From Candidatus Poribacteria bacterium (GTDB taxonomy: Bacteria > Poribacteria > WGA-4E > WGA-3G), in the NCBI GenBank assembly GCA_022828145.1, contig JAJEJA010000011.1, forward strand, positions 1 to 36,340: a stretch of DNA of 36,340 bases, given 5' to 3'. Positions 1-8,926 of this stretch are shown here, piece after piece. Position 1 is the stretch's first letter. The number at the start of each line of letters is the position of its first letter. The notes beneath the pieces were generated by a model that saw only the letters and a list, made by a program, of their open reading frames with translations, did no database searches and was not told where the DNA came from. The translations under genes were made by a program, and so were the position numbers.

Positions 1-222
1 ATGAGGGATGAATGGGTTGGAGGAAGATAGCACAATCAAGGATGTATTTGGCAGAATACGCGTTTGGTATTCTGCATTAAGTTTATCAATAGGGTTGGGT
101 GGGAAGATGGGTAATGATGGATGAAATGGGTTGGAGGAAGATAGCACAATCTAACAGAATGTGCTACAAAGAAGCACAATCTAACAGAATGTGCTACAAA
201 GAAGCACAATCTAACAGAATGT
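1..222. repeat. Dispersed 27-bp repeat plus 30-bp tandem repeats
   Basis: A 27-bp string (containing GGTTGGAGGAAGATAGCAC) occurs identically at 11-37 and 125-151. From 143 a 30-bp unit starting AGCACAATCTAACAGAATGT is repeated at 143-172 and 173-202 and partly at 203-222. Each full unit holds a short inverted repeat, AGCACA and TGTGCT, separated by 11 nt. A relative of this unit lies at 19827-19858. The rest of 223-298 shows nothing recognisable. No gene was found in 1-384. Confidence 0.8.
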
Positions 223-298
223 CTATTATTGGTGAAGGTATTGAAGATTAAGTTACAAAAAGTTTACACACCCGTCAAAATCCAATGTAGTATTAATA

Positions 299-327
299 TT
301 GACTTTTTTGGATAATTTGTGTACACT
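299..327 (+). promoter_or_regulatory. Sigma70-type promoter for the 385-1137 gene
   Basis: TTGACT at 299-304 and TACACT at 322-327 are separated by 17 nt, about 58 nt upstream of the ATG at 385. This is a prediction from consensus match only. Confidence 0.5.
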
Positions 328-384
328 TATTTTGGTTAACTGTTGTATTTCGTATATCGCAAGTTAAAATGAAAGGAGTTGTAA

Positions 385-1137
385 ATGTTCCGTTTTATAC
401 TTACTGGAAAAATTCTTATAGGCAGTATAATCTTCTTAATATTTATCTGTATTGGTTGTGTAATTTGGTATCAATACAATACCAAAACTTATCAACAAGA
501 GTTAACCGAGTCCTTTGAACTTCAAGACCAAACCGGGAACACAACACAGCAAACGGTGGATGAATCTGCGGAAGGCAATGCCACAAGCTCAGAAGGATCC
601 TTAACCGTAAAAACCGATGATATATCTGATAAGTTTTCCTCTGATGCAACATTGCAGGAGGAAGATGATTCAGATGAAACAATTACCGTAGCTGGCAGAG
701 TCATACGCCTTTCAGATATACCTGATGTTCCTAAGGTTTCGCCTCACGGGTTTGGACCATTTCCAGAAGTACCTAAGGATTATAATGGTATGGTTGTTTG
801 GAGAAATATAGATTACTACGATCTCTCTCATTCAGATCAGAGAGCTTTTGAACTTCTTCATCGGGTGTTAATCAAACTCTGGTCTGAGGGTAAAAGAAAT
901 TTCAAAGGTGGCAAAATTGATGGGAATAATGGCAAAGTTTATCCAAATTTCTCTGACACAGTTTATATTACCGTGAAAGACCTTGAATACCCAAATGGGG
1001 TTGTTGTGCCGCGTATAACCCGACAATTAGGAATTGCTCCCTTTGGTGTTGACCTGTTAAATCCACCTCCCCACATAAAGGTTTTAGACTATGAATCTTC
1101 AGGTATTGATCCGTTTCAATATCTTGATTTACCATAA
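385..1137 (+). CDS. Membrane-anchored protein of unknown function
   Basis: This 250-residue protein is not recognised. Residues about 9-29 form one hydrophobic segment after a short basic N-terminus, so it is probably a signal anchor or uncleaved signal peptide with the rest outside the cytoplasm. Residues about 30-100 are low-complexity and rich in Ser, Thr, Asp and Glu, as in a flexible linker. The C-terminal part (about 105-250) looks like a compact domain rich in aromatic and proline residues; it contains the string GKVYPNFSDTVYITVKDLEY. The start is supported by AAAGGAG at 371-377, 7 nt before the ATG, and by a promoter at 299-327. It is convergent with the minus-strand operon ending at 1258. 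The coding frame is convincing; the function is open. Confidence 0.75.
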   Translation: MFRFILTGKILIGSIIFLIFICIGCVIWYQYNTKTYQQELTESFELQDQTGNTTQQTVDESAEGNATSSEGSLTVKTDDISDKFSSDATLQEEDDSDETITVAGRVIRLSDIPDVPKVSPHGFGPFPEVPKDYNGMVVWRNIDYYDLSHSDQRAFELLHRVLIKLWSEGKRNFKGGKIDGNNGKVYPNFSDTVYITVKDLEYPNGVVVPRITRQLGIAPFGVDLLNPPPHIKVLDYESSGIDPFQYLDLP

Positions 1138-1257
1138 TACATGAGAGAAAATGCTAAGCAAAATAGATGTGCTTTACACCCCAGAAGCGTTCTGAAATAA
1201 GATTTCTAATAGATTCTTGCATCCGATCGTGATTTCTTCTGTTCGGGTTACATCAAT

Positions 1258-1965
1258 TCATAGTTTATGCACATTGTCCAATCTTCTTTTTGAAATCCTT
1301 ACATAATTCTCATCAATATCACATCCGGTAAAGTATCGAAAATTTCTCAAGGCTGCAACCCCAGTAGTACCAGCTCCGAGGAATGGATCTACAACAAGGT
1401 CGCCTTTGTTACTATGTTTACGGACTAATTCCTCAAACAGTGGCAATGGTTTTTGTGTGGGATGTTGTCTTTTACCTTTGTGTCGTGGGATCGGGTACTC
1501 ATAGATACCAGAATCATACTCACTATTGAAGGTAGGTTTGCCAATTTTGACTCCCACAACAGCCATTTCTCTACTATTAGAGAGATAGGTTGCACGCATG
1601 TTCAATGGCACAGGATTGGTTTTCTGCCAAATTATCTGACGTATCATTTTGAAACCGGTTGATTCCATTGAAGTCTTCACTTTACCTATTTTCCAAAGGT
1701 CGTACCATACAATAGCAGTGCCGCCACGGCGTAAGGATTTGTAAAACAGTTTTGTCATAGCGCCCAGATTTATCTCGACATGATCCCAGGGACCGAAATC
1801 CATGCTAACTGCAAATCGCTTTACACCGTTCACGACATCTGAAAATCCAGTTTTTTTACTAATACAGTAGGGTGGGTCCGTTAAGATGAGATCCACAGAA
1901 CCAGCGGGTAACGAATCCATAAAATCTTGATAATCAGCCACTTCAACGGTGAAATCAGTGAACAT
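1258..1965 (-). CDS. Solitary DNA methyltransferase (N6-adenine/N4-cytosine class)
   Basis: A 235-residue SAM-dependent DNA methylase of the N6_N4_Mtase family. The catalytic motif DPPY is at residues 30-33 and the SAM-binding motif DPFLGAGTTG at 193-202; catalytic motif before SAM motif is the beta-class order. The region between them holds RHKGKRQHPTQKP, typical of these enzymes just before the SAM motif. No restriction endonuclease or specificity gene is next to it, so it is probably an orphan modification enzyme with a regulatory or protective role, or a phage-type survivor. It is the last gene of the minus-strand run, 26 bp after the glycosyltransferase. The target base and recognition sequence cannot be read from the sequence. 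Confidence 0.9.
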   Translation of the reverse strand: MFTDFTVEVADYQDFMDSLPAGSVDLILTDPPYCISKKTGFSDVVNGVKRFAVSMDFGPWDHVEINLGAMTKLFYKSLRRGGTAIVWYDLWKIGKVKTSMESTGFKMIRQIIWQKTNPVPLNMRATYLSNSREMAVVGVKIGKPTFNSEYDSGIYEYPIPRHKGKRQHPTQKPLPLFEELVRKHSNKGDLVVDPFLGAGTTGVAALRNFRYFTGCDIDENYVRISKRRLDNVHKL

Positions 1966-1991
1966 GATAGTTGTACCTTTTAGTTTGTAAT

Positions 1992-2666
1992 TCAGCGTAG
2001 AATTGTATGTTTAAAGAGTGTTGTTATTATCTTAACACCCGCTTTAATGCTACCTATGAATGTCCCACTTATTTTTGATGTGCCGATACGTTTACGATAT
2101 GTGACCGGTACTTCTTTGACGTTCATCCCTGCTTTTGCCGCTTTGAGTTGCATCTCAATTGTCCATCCAAAGTCTTTATCCTGCATATCCAGTGCTAATA
2201 GTTTCGTGTAAAGGATAGCGCGAAACGGACCTAAATCTGTATATTTTACACCGAGCAGGAACCGCATGAGAAGGGTTGCAAGTCTGTTTCCAAATTTTGC
2301 CTGTGGTAGCAATGCTCCTTTTTCAGTGGGGATACGTGCACCGATGACAAGTTCTGCAAGTCCGTCCTGTATTGGCTTCACAAGTGAAGACATCTCTTTC
2401 GGATCATCACTATAATCTCCATCCAAAAACACAACGATGTCTGCTTTATTAACGTTTACGATTCCAGTGAGGCACGCGCGACCGTATCCCTTTTTCGGTT
2501 CTGTTACGACTTTTGCACCATGTTTTCGTGCAATGTCCGCTGTTCGGTCAGTACATCCGTTGTCTACAACGATGATTTCTTTCACTAACTTCTTTGGAAT
2601 ATCGTTGATGACGTTAGCAATTGCACCCTCTTCGTTCAAGACGGGTATGATAACCGAAACATTCAC
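1992..2666 (-). CDS. Family 2 glycosyltransferase (DPM1/polyprenyl-phosphate type)
   Basis: A 224-residue GT-A fold glycosyltransferase. The N-terminus MNVSVIIPVLNEE is typical of GT2 enzymes, VDNGCTDRT (about 34-42) belongs to the nucleotide-sugar binding part, and DGDYSD at 82-87 carries the metal-binding DXD-like motif. LGPFRAI and the basic segment VTYRKRIGTSKISG resemble dolichyl/polyprenyl-phosphate sugar transferases. No C-terminal membrane domain is present, so it is the short soluble or peripheral form. Likely role: transfer of a sugar from NDP-sugar to a lipid carrier or glycan for cell-surface polysaccharide. It lies between MoxR (71-bp gap) and the DNA methylase (26-bp gap). The exact donor and acceptor are unknown. 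Confidence 0.88.
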   Translation of the reverse strand: MNVSVIIPVLNEEGAIANVINDIPKKLVKEIIVVDNGCTDRTADIARKHGAKVVTEPKKGYGRACLTGIVNVNKADIVVFLDGDYSDDPKEMSSLVKPIQDGLAELVIGARIPTEKGALLPQAKFGNRLATLLMRFLLGVKYTDLGPFRAILYTKLLALDMQDKDFGWTIEMQLKAAKAGMNVKEVPVTYRKRIGTSKISGTFIGSIKAGVKIITTLFKHTILR

Positions 2667-2737
2667 GACTGTCTCCAGTGTGTCGTGTCAATAGCATTGA
2701 TGGATTGAAATGTATCTGTAGTATCTGATCTACACAT

Positions 2738-3745
2738 TTACATTTTGACAGCTGGTTCTTGTACTGTTTCTAAGAGTTGTTCTATAACAGCGTCTGTATC
2801 AATACCTTCAGCTTCAGCGTGGAAGTTTGTCAAGATGCGGTGTCTTAATACTGCGGGTGCGACTGTTTTGACGTCTTCACAGGATGCGTTGTACCGTCCT
2901 TTAAGAATTGCTCTTGCTTTCGCGCCTAATATTAGGTATTGTCCTGCTCTTGGTCCTGCTCCCCATCTGACCCACTGTTGTACGAACTCTGGTGCATCTT
3001 TCTCTTTTGGTCGTGTTGCTCGTGCAAGTTTTACTGCATATTGTACAACGTTATCTGCTGCAGGCACTCTTCGGACTATTTGATGCAGGGATACAATCGC
3101 TTCACCTGAGAGAGCCGTTTCTAATTCAGGTTCATCAGCACCTGTTGTTGCTGCGATGATGTCAACTTCCTCGTCTTCTGAGGGGTAATCAATAACGATT
3201 TTGAACATGAATCTATCAAGTTGCGCTTCTGGTAACGGATATGTCCCTTCCTGTTCAATAGGGTTCTGCGTTGCGAGTACAAAGAAGGGTTCTGTCAGAT
3301 TATATTCTGTTCCACCAGCGGTGACATGATGCTCTTGCATCGCCTCAAGAAGAGCAGCCTGTGTTTTCGGTGGTGTACGGTTAATTTCATCAGCGAGTAG
3401 GATATTTGCAAAGATCGGTCCCTGAATAAACCGAAGTGTCCGATGACCTGTTGTCCGGTCCTCCTCAAGTACATCCGTTCCGATAATATCCGCAGGCATT
3501 AAATCTGGTGTAAACTGAATTCTCTTAAATTTGAGATTGAGGATATCTGAGAGGGTCTTAATCATCAAGGTTTTCGCTAACCCTGGTACACCTTCTACTA
3601 AACAGTGTCCACCTGCGAAGAGTGCCATCAACATCTGATTGATAACCTCTTCTTGCCCGATGATAACTTTTTTGAGTTGCGTCACGATTAAATCTTGACT
3701 TTCCATCAACTCTTCAATAGCTTTGACTTCTTCTGTTGCTGCCAT
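2738..3745 (-). CDS. MoxR-family AAA+ ATPase
   Basis: A 335-residue AAA+ ATPase of the MoxR family, which act as chaperones for maturation or assembly of enzyme complexes and envelope proteins. Walker A is GVPGLAKT at 52-59, Walker B ILLADE at 115-120, followed by [18 protein letters not shown] and the sensor region [25 protein letters not shown], all signature MoxR strings. MoxR genes are usually followed by DUF58, von Willebrand A and transglutaminase-type genes. Here DUF58 and vWA partners are missing, but the gene directly upstream (38-bp gap) encodes a transglutaminase-core protein, so part of the usual association is kept. Its client is not shown by the sequence; the neighbour is the best guess. 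Confidence 0.95.
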   Translation of the reverse strand: MAATEEVKAIEELMESQDLIVTQLKKVIIGQEEVINQMLMALFAGGHCLVEGVPGLAKTLMIKTLSDILNLKFKRIQFTPDLMPADIIGTDVLEEDRTTGHRTLRFIQGPIFANILLADEINRTPPKTQAALLEAMQEHHVTAGGTEYNLTEPFFVLATQNPIEQEGTYPLPEAQLDRFMFKIVIDYPSEDEEVDIIAATTGADEPELETALSGEAIVSLHQIVRRVPAADNVVQYAVKLARATRPKEKDAPEFVQQWVRWGAGPRAGQYLILGAKARAILKGRYNASCEDVKTVAPAVLRHRILTNFHAEAEGIDTDAVIEQLLETVQEPAVKM

Positions 3746-3783
3746 CTACTAACTCCTTTTTTATGACTGCACACGATGTGTGC

Positions 3784-6690
3784 TTAATCAGGGTTCTGGG
3801 TTAATATAATTCGTTTCGTACTTCGGTTGGAAGCGAGTCTGACAATATCTGTGAGTTGTGTGACGTGTTCCGCCTTTACCGATGGTGCATGGAAACGTAT
3901 CGTCTGTTTCATTTCTGCTTTCTGTTTTGACTTATTAAAGTTCAATTCGATTTCAGCGACACCTGTCTTCTGTTTCTTAGCCTCTGGCACCGCATCTATT
4001 TTAAAGGGTGCATCCACATCAACAGTGATATTGTCTTCTAATGTGAGAGATTTTCCAATTAGAACAGGATGTTCACGTTCCTCCTCCGACAGGAGTATTG
4101 CATAAGGGTGTTTGACTACAGGCAATTCCAGAATATATTTACCGCCAATTTCGTAGACATATTCCCGACATAACCAAGTGAGTTCAACTTTTAGGTCTTT
4201 ATTCAGTTGTTCAATTTCTGAGATTTTCAGATCATCAACTATTGCGCGTTCATCCAATTCCAATGCTGCCCGTAGCAGTTGAACGCGTTCATCCCGATTA
4301 CTTGCGTGTAGGATACGCGCACGTAATCTGGCATTGAAATCACCTGAGACCCACAGTTCTTGTGTCACTTCTACACTCAGATCCTTTTTGACTCTGACAT
4401 GCGTAGATGTGCTTTTTCTGTTTGTATCTGCGGGGAGTGCCGGACTTTTTTGAAATACAAAAAGCCGTTCTTTTACTTGCTCACCATCAATTTTTTGAAT
4501 GTCCGCTACCTGAGTTTCGGTGGCATTTGACTTTGGTGCATCTGTGTTGATAATCACTGTCCAACGATTTTGGTCACCTATAGGAAAGTCACCGAAAGGC
4601 GTTGTGTGAGCGGTGGGATCAAGCCAAATTAGGTCTTTATTTTTTCCTCCATCTACAGCGAGTATCATGTGATTGAAGTATGAGAGCGAAGGCACTTCCT
4701 GTATGACTCTGCTTTCTTTACCTGCTGAAATCAGTACTGGATAAGAATCAATGCCTGCGATTCGAAGCATCGTTGAGAGTAAAGTTGATTTACCCTTACA
4801 GTCTCCCCATTCTTTCTTTAAAACTTCAGCAGCGGGATAAGGTTTAATCGCCCATATTCCTTTTTCATCTCCAGCGTATTGTATTTTTGTTGCGACAAAT
4901 TCATATAGTCTTTTGATTTTTTCATTACGCGTTAATGCGCCTTTTAGCAACGCATTTGTCTTCTGTTCAATCTCCTTAGTGCTTCTGTCTTGCTCACGAA
5001 TTAGTGTTGCGTACCAAGTGATTAATCTATTCCATGAATCGATGGTAGACAAACTAATACTATATGCCAAATCTGAAACCGCCGGCATCAAGGGTTCGCG
5101 TCTTAAAGCGGGGACATCAGTTGCTTCAAAAGTATATGTGCGCGTGTAATTATTTTCAGAAATGGTTGGTGTTATCGTCCGCCCATCAACTCTGAAGAGA
5201 AGATTGAGTTTTTTTGGTAAATGTGTAGCAAGTCGGTAGTATTGAACGGGATTATCTATCTGAAAATGTACAATTCTCCAAAATTCACCCTTCATAACAC
5301 TGGGAGGATTCTTGGCGGAGTAGGCGTAGTCAATGATACAACCATCCGTCATTTTTGGTAACTCAAAATACATGAGCCGCGTGGAAACGCTCAAACCTGC
5401 TTCAGCTGCCGATGCGGGCGTAATACCACGGACGATCTTTTCCTGATCCAATTCAACTTGAGAACCATCTGGCAGTAAAGTTCTTGCATGGTGTATGGTA
5501 ACATCATCTGCCCCCAATGTATACGGTATCTTTATTTCACCGAGATGGAACCCATCTTTATTGAAGATTTTTACCACTCGTCGTGTGGAGTAAACATGGC
5601 TGCTATTTTCGTCTACGTCATAGTCCTCTGATTCCCATAGCACAATAGCACCATCATCTAAATGTGATGGTTCATTTGGTGCGTTTGCGATCCTTGCTTG
5701 AATTGCTTGTTCGTCTTCATCACTAATAAAGTTATACGGAAGCGATGATTTTCCTTTCATTCCGGTCTGTTCGTTTTCTTCACTATGTTCCTCACCTTCT
5801 TCATGCACAGGTGCCAGTTTTTCTGAATGGGTTGGATCGGCTTGTTCGTCACCTACATTCTGTACCGTATTTTCTTCTGGTGGCGGTAGTGGTGTCAGTC
5901 GTCTGCCTAAAAAGGCTTTATCCGCCACTGCCCCTTCACCGCTCGTTTCCAGATCCTTTCGAACTGCCCTCCCATCACCGTTATCATCCAAATGTGGATG
6001 TTCTGCCTGAATTACACCCTCTTGTTCGTACCATTCGTCTGTACGTTTTTGCATCCAGAGAAATGCTTCAAAAATTGATATAGCACCGTCGCTGTTAGCA
6101 TCTGCAGTGGACTCTGAGAATGCATCAACGAACAAGTCTCCGAAACTGACTTGAGAGGAATATCCCTCTCTTGCAGAACTGGATGTAAGGATAATCCGTC
6201 CAGTCTTGCTAATGTCTTTAACAACTCTTGCACTGTATTGGAATCCGAAAATGAGTAGTTGCTGTTCAGCATTGATTTTATTGATACTGTCTGTGTATTC
6301 CTGCTGTGAGATGTCGCGTCCGAGCAAATTAAATTTCACACCGTCCGATGCACGTGAAGCGTGTCCAATCATGAAAAGGATGAATCTATCTGTCGGTTTA
6401 ACTTTCTCAGCGAGTTGTGTGAAAGCATCTAAGATAGGTTGCCGTTTCGCTTCTCCTGTTACCAGTCCTGGGAGATTTCCTTGGTCTTCGAAAAGGAAAG
6501 TTATCTGTTCTGGCGAATAACCGTATTGTTGCGTGAGTAATTGATGGAATCTTGAGGTGGCACTCCAAAACTTGTCATAGTATGATTTTTCACCGCCAAC
6601 ACCTCCAATAATAAGTACATAATCAGTGGCATAAGCTATTGTGGTAATCATTAAGAAAATAGTAAGTATTATTAAAGTAAACCTTCGCAT
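3784..6690 (-). CDS. Secreted caspase-like + DUF3857 + transglutaminase fusion
   Basis: The ORF is open from 6729, but I start at the ATG at 6690 (968 residues): AGGAG lies 7 nt upstream and a signal peptide (MRRFTLIILTIFLMITTIAYA) follows directly. Residues about 22-240 resemble a caspase/legumain-like (C13/C14) domain: VLIIGGVGG near the start and the His of FMIGHAS at 110. The place where the nucleophile is expected reads LLIFGFQYSA, with Gln151 instead of Cys, so this domain is probably inactive. A Glu/Pro-rich linker (about 260-320) follows, then DUF3857 (from about 340) and a transglutaminase core with an apparently complete triad: Cys631 in WGDCKG, His674 in YFNHM, Asp691 in WLDPTA. 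The C-terminal ~230 residues are a beta-rich tail often found after DUF3857/transglutaminase. It sits upstream of MoxR and downstream of moaC. Likely a periplasmic or surface protein; its substrate is unknown. Confidence 0.88.
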   Translation of the reverse strand: MRRFTLIILTIFLMITTIAYATDYVLIIGGVGGEKSYYDKFWSATSRFHQLLTQQYGYSPEQITFLFEDQGNLPGLVTGEAKRQPILDAFTQLAEKVKPTDRFILFMIGHASRASDGVKFNLLGRDISQQEYTDSINKINAEQQLLIFGFQYSARVVKDISKTGRIILTSSSAREGYSSQVSFGDLFVDAFSESTADANSDGAISIFEAFLWMQKRTDEWYEQEGVIQAEHPHLDDNGDGRAVRKDLETSGEGAVADKAFLGRRLTPLPPPEENTVQNVGDEQADPTHSEKLAPVHEEGEEHSEENEQTGMKGKSSLPYNFISDEDEQAIQARIANAPNEPSHLDDGAIVLWESEDYDVDENSSHVYSTRRVVKIFNKDGFHLGEIKIPYTLGADDVTIHHARTLLPDGSQVELDQEKIVRGITPASAAEAGLSVSTRLMYFELPKMTDGCIIDYAYSAKNPPSVMKGEFWRIVHFQIDNPVQYYRLATHLPKKLNLLFRVDGRTITPTISENNYTRTYTFEATDVPALRREPLMPAVSDLAYSISLSTIDSWNRLITWYATLIREQDRSTKEIEQKTNALLKGALTRNEKIKRLYEFVATKIQYAGDEKGIWAIKPYPAAEVLKKEWGDCKGKSTLLSTMLRIAGIDSYPVLISAGKESRVIQEVPSLSYFNHMILAVDGGKNKDLIWLDPTAHTTPFGDFPIGDQNRWTVIINTDAPKSNATETQVADIQKIDGEQVKERLFVFQKSPALPADTNRKSTSTHVRVKKDLSVEVTQELWVSGDFNARLRARILHASNRDERVQLLRAALELDERAIVDDLKISEIEQLNKDLKVELTWLCREYVYEIGGKYILELPVVKHPYAILLSEEEREHPVLIGKSLTLEDNITVDVDAPFKIDAVPEAKKQKTGVAEIELNFNKSKQKAEMKQTIRFHAPSVKAEHVTQLTDIVRLASNRSTKRIILTQNPD

Positions 6691-6735
6691 TATTTTTCTC
6701 CTACTACAGCAAATTATGTTTGCTGGCATTAAATT

Positions 6736-7239
6736 TCATTTTGCCAAAATAGATAACTGGTCCTTATCTTCAGTTGTTTTAAAGTCACCACTTGTACCGC
6801 CAGTTTTCTTAATTAGTTTTATTTCTGAAATGCACATTTCTCTGTCAACTGCTTTACACATATCATATACAGTCAGAGCTGTTACCGATACAGCAGTAAG
6901 TGCTTCCATCTCCACACCTGTGCGTCCAACAGTTTGCACTTCTGCTTCAATCTCTATTTTTTGTTCAACAATCGTCACATCTACTCGGATCGAGGTAAGA
7001 TTTAGCGGGTGGCACAAAGGTATGAGATCACTTGTGCGTTTTGCTGCCATATATCCAGCAAGTCTGGCAACTTCCAAAACATTACCTTTTTTCATCTGTT
7101 GTTCCGAAATGAGTCTGAGTGTTTCTGGTTGAGCCGTTACATGTCCTCTTGCAATAGCTGTGCGCAGAGACTGAGGTTTTCCTCCGACATCAACCATCTG
7201 GATGTCTCCTTCAGTGTCAATGTGTGTTAGTTTGTTCAT
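6736..7239 (-). CDS. moaC: Cyclic pyranopterin monophosphate synthase MoaC
   Basis: A 167-residue MoaC, which together with MoaA converts GTP to cyclic pyranopterin monophosphate in the first stage of molybdenum cofactor synthesis, in the cytoplasm. Family strings are plain: MVDVGGK, ARLAGYMAAKRTSDLIPLCHPL (61-79), GVEMEALTAVS (108-118) and YDMCKAVD with Asp126 and Lys129 matching the catalytic Asp/Lys pair of the family. The length is normal. It starts 3 bp after the stop of the sugar kinase, so it is translationally close to it. No other moa, moe or mob gene is in the window, so the cofactor pathway must be completed elsewhere. The C-terminal end (TGGTSGDFKTTEDKDQLSILAK) is a little longer than in many homologues. 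Confidence 0.96.
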   Translation of the reverse strand: MNKLTHIDTEGDIQMVDVGGKPQSLRTAIARGHVTAQPETLRLISEQQMKKGNVLEVARLAGYMAAKRTSDLIPLCHPLNLTSIRVDVTIVEQKIEIEAEVQTVGRTGVEMEALTAVSVTALTVYDMCKAVDREMCISEIKLIKKTGGTSGDFKTTEDKDQLSILAK

Positions 7240-7242
7240 CGT

Positions 7243-8925
7243 TCAATTTTCTGCTTGCTGATATAACAGGTTCTTCTTAATTTCCTTCATTTCCATCATG
7301 ATTTCTTCGTAGGTTTGTCGGAATCGTTGGAGATAGTTTCCGCTTCCGTGATACGCCTCAACATCAGTCGGATTAGGTTGAATAAGTTCACCGCGTTTTA
7401 GGATAGTAGCACTAAACGACTCAACGTCAAACTGTTCGTCTGTATGATCACAATATGCTTTTACACCTGCGACAGCAGCGCCGAGTGCAGCACCTCCTTT
7501 TTGGACAGATACGACAGGTCTATTCCAAATTCCTGCAACGCGCCGCATAATTTGCGGACTTCCTGTTGCCCCTCCTGTAACATATAGCGGGTCTTGTGAA
7601 GGTTTTGTAAATACCTCTGAATAGACATAAACTGCAGCAAGACTTGTCTCAATTATGCCGGTATAATCCTTCGCTAAATTTGGCGTTCCTGATTCTGCTA
7701 AGCGGACAAAGTCAAAGACATCAGAAACCGGAAAAGATTCAGCTTTCGGTTGCCAGAATGTCATGTATTGTCCCGGTGCAACATCTTGTAATGCTTTCTC
7801 TGCTGGTTCGTATTCCTCTTTGGTTAATCCGTAGTTACTTCTGACAGAATCCCAGACCATAGCACCATTGGTACGGCATCCAAACATGAATGGACGTCCA
7901 ATTCCATCGTACATAGCATTTGCGTAACCTTCTGGGTCAAGTGTATCGCCATCTGTAGATACCATATTGACGAAGCTTGTGCCGAGACTCAGTAAGTCTC
8001 CAGCAACTGGCACTTTCGCCTGCGGATTATCACCTGATCCAGCAATGATTGTGCAATTATCGGAAAACCCGTATTTTTCCACGAAATACTGTGCAATATT
8101 TCCCACAACGGTATCCGGTGGTGCAAGTTCTGGTAGTTTTCGCTGTAATTCTTCTGGACCGCCTTGTATTCCAGCAGCAGTGGCAGCAATCAACGTGCTG
8201 TCCCATTGCTTTTTTCGATAGTTCATGAGTGACATACCGCACGCATTTCCCGTGTCAATCGGTACTAATGGATTTGCTGTTAGGACTGCTGGTATAAAAC
8301 TACTGATAAGTTGTATTTTTTCTGTTGCTGCATACGCGTCAGGAGATTGTTCAGCGACGCGTCGGATAACCGCACCCGTAAAGCGCAGGGGTGCATCCGA
8401 CCCGGACAGTTCAATCATGTCTGTTTTTCCACCGACTGCTTCTCGCACATGAACAGTCTGTGTTAAGGTATTCGCTGTCATCCAGATCGGTGCAGTGAAA
8501 TAGGAGAAGACACCGGCTAATAGCGTTTTTAATTCTAATGTACTACTTTCTGCTCTAAGCAGGTTAGAGAAAATGATCGAGAGATTCTTGTTCAGATACA
8601 CATGACCGTGTTGCTGTCCTGATGTATTAATAGCAACTATGTTCTCTAACGCAACGTCTGCCTTTTTCATATCAGCAAACATTGCATCAAGCGATGCCAG
8701 ATACATCAAGGGTGGTTGTTCAGCTTCACCTTCAGTCGTTGAATGACGGGGTGGTAAGATGTAGTCTTCTCCGATACCGAAGCAATTGGTGCGTTCATCT
8801 GCGCGGTAATCAATTGTGTGTTCAAAGCATTTTTCTGCCGTATCAATATCTATGACGATTGCTGATAGGCTTTGTGTGCTTGAATCTAAGCCGAGGGAAA
8901 GCCGTCTGTTATTACGTTTATTCAT
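7243..8925 (-). CDS. FGGY-family carbohydrate kinase (xylulokinase-like)
   Basis: The ORF is open to 9093, but the first 56 residues would overlap thioredoxin reductase and have no family similarity. The ATG at 8925 begins MNKRNNRRLSLGLDSSTQS, the standard FGGY ATP-binding start, with AGGGA upstream in the end of trxB, leaving 1 bp between trxB and this gene. That gives 560 residues. Other family features are GQQHGHVYLN, the GTSFVNM region, and the second-domain phosphate motif VTGGATGSPQIMRRVAGIWNRPV followed by GAALGAAVAG. The enzyme phosphorylates a sugar or polyol using ATP; the closest resemblance is to xylulokinase, but FGGY specificity cannot be assigned safely by eye. There is no isomerase or sugar transporter next to it. 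It lies in the minus-strand run between trxB and moaC. Confidence 0.9.
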   Translation of the reverse strand: MNKRNNRRLSLGLDSSTQSLSAIVIDIDTAEKCFEHTIDYRADERTNCFGIGEDYILPPRHSTTEGEAEQPPLMYLASLDAMFADMKKADVALENIVAINTSGQQHGHVYLNKNLSIIFSNLLRAESSTLELKTLLAGVFSYFTAPIWMTANTLTQTVHVREAVGGKTDMIELSGSDAPLRFTGAVIRRVAEQSPDAYAATEKIQLISSFIPAVLTANPLVPIDTGNACGMSLMNYRKKQWDSTLIAATAAGIQGGPEELQRKLPELAPPDTVVGNIAQYFVEKYGFSDNCTIIAGSGDNPQAKVPVAGDLLSLGTSFVNMVSTDGDTLDPEGYANAMYDGIGRPFMFGCRTNGAMVWDSVRSNYGLTKEEYEPAEKALQDVAPGQYMTFWQPKAESFPVSDVFDFVRLAESGTPNLAKDYTGIIETSLAAVYVYSEVFTKPSQDPLYVTGGATGSPQIMRRVAGIWNRPVVSVQKGGAALGAAVAGVKAYCDHTDEQFDVESFSATILKRGELIQPNPTDVEAYHGSGNYLQRFRQTYEEIMMEMKEIKKNLLYQQAEN

Positions 8926-8926
8926 A

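Noticed and set aside
143..222. 30-bp direct repeats resembling a CRISPR array
   Set aside because: The units are directly adjacent with no spacers, and no cas gene is present.
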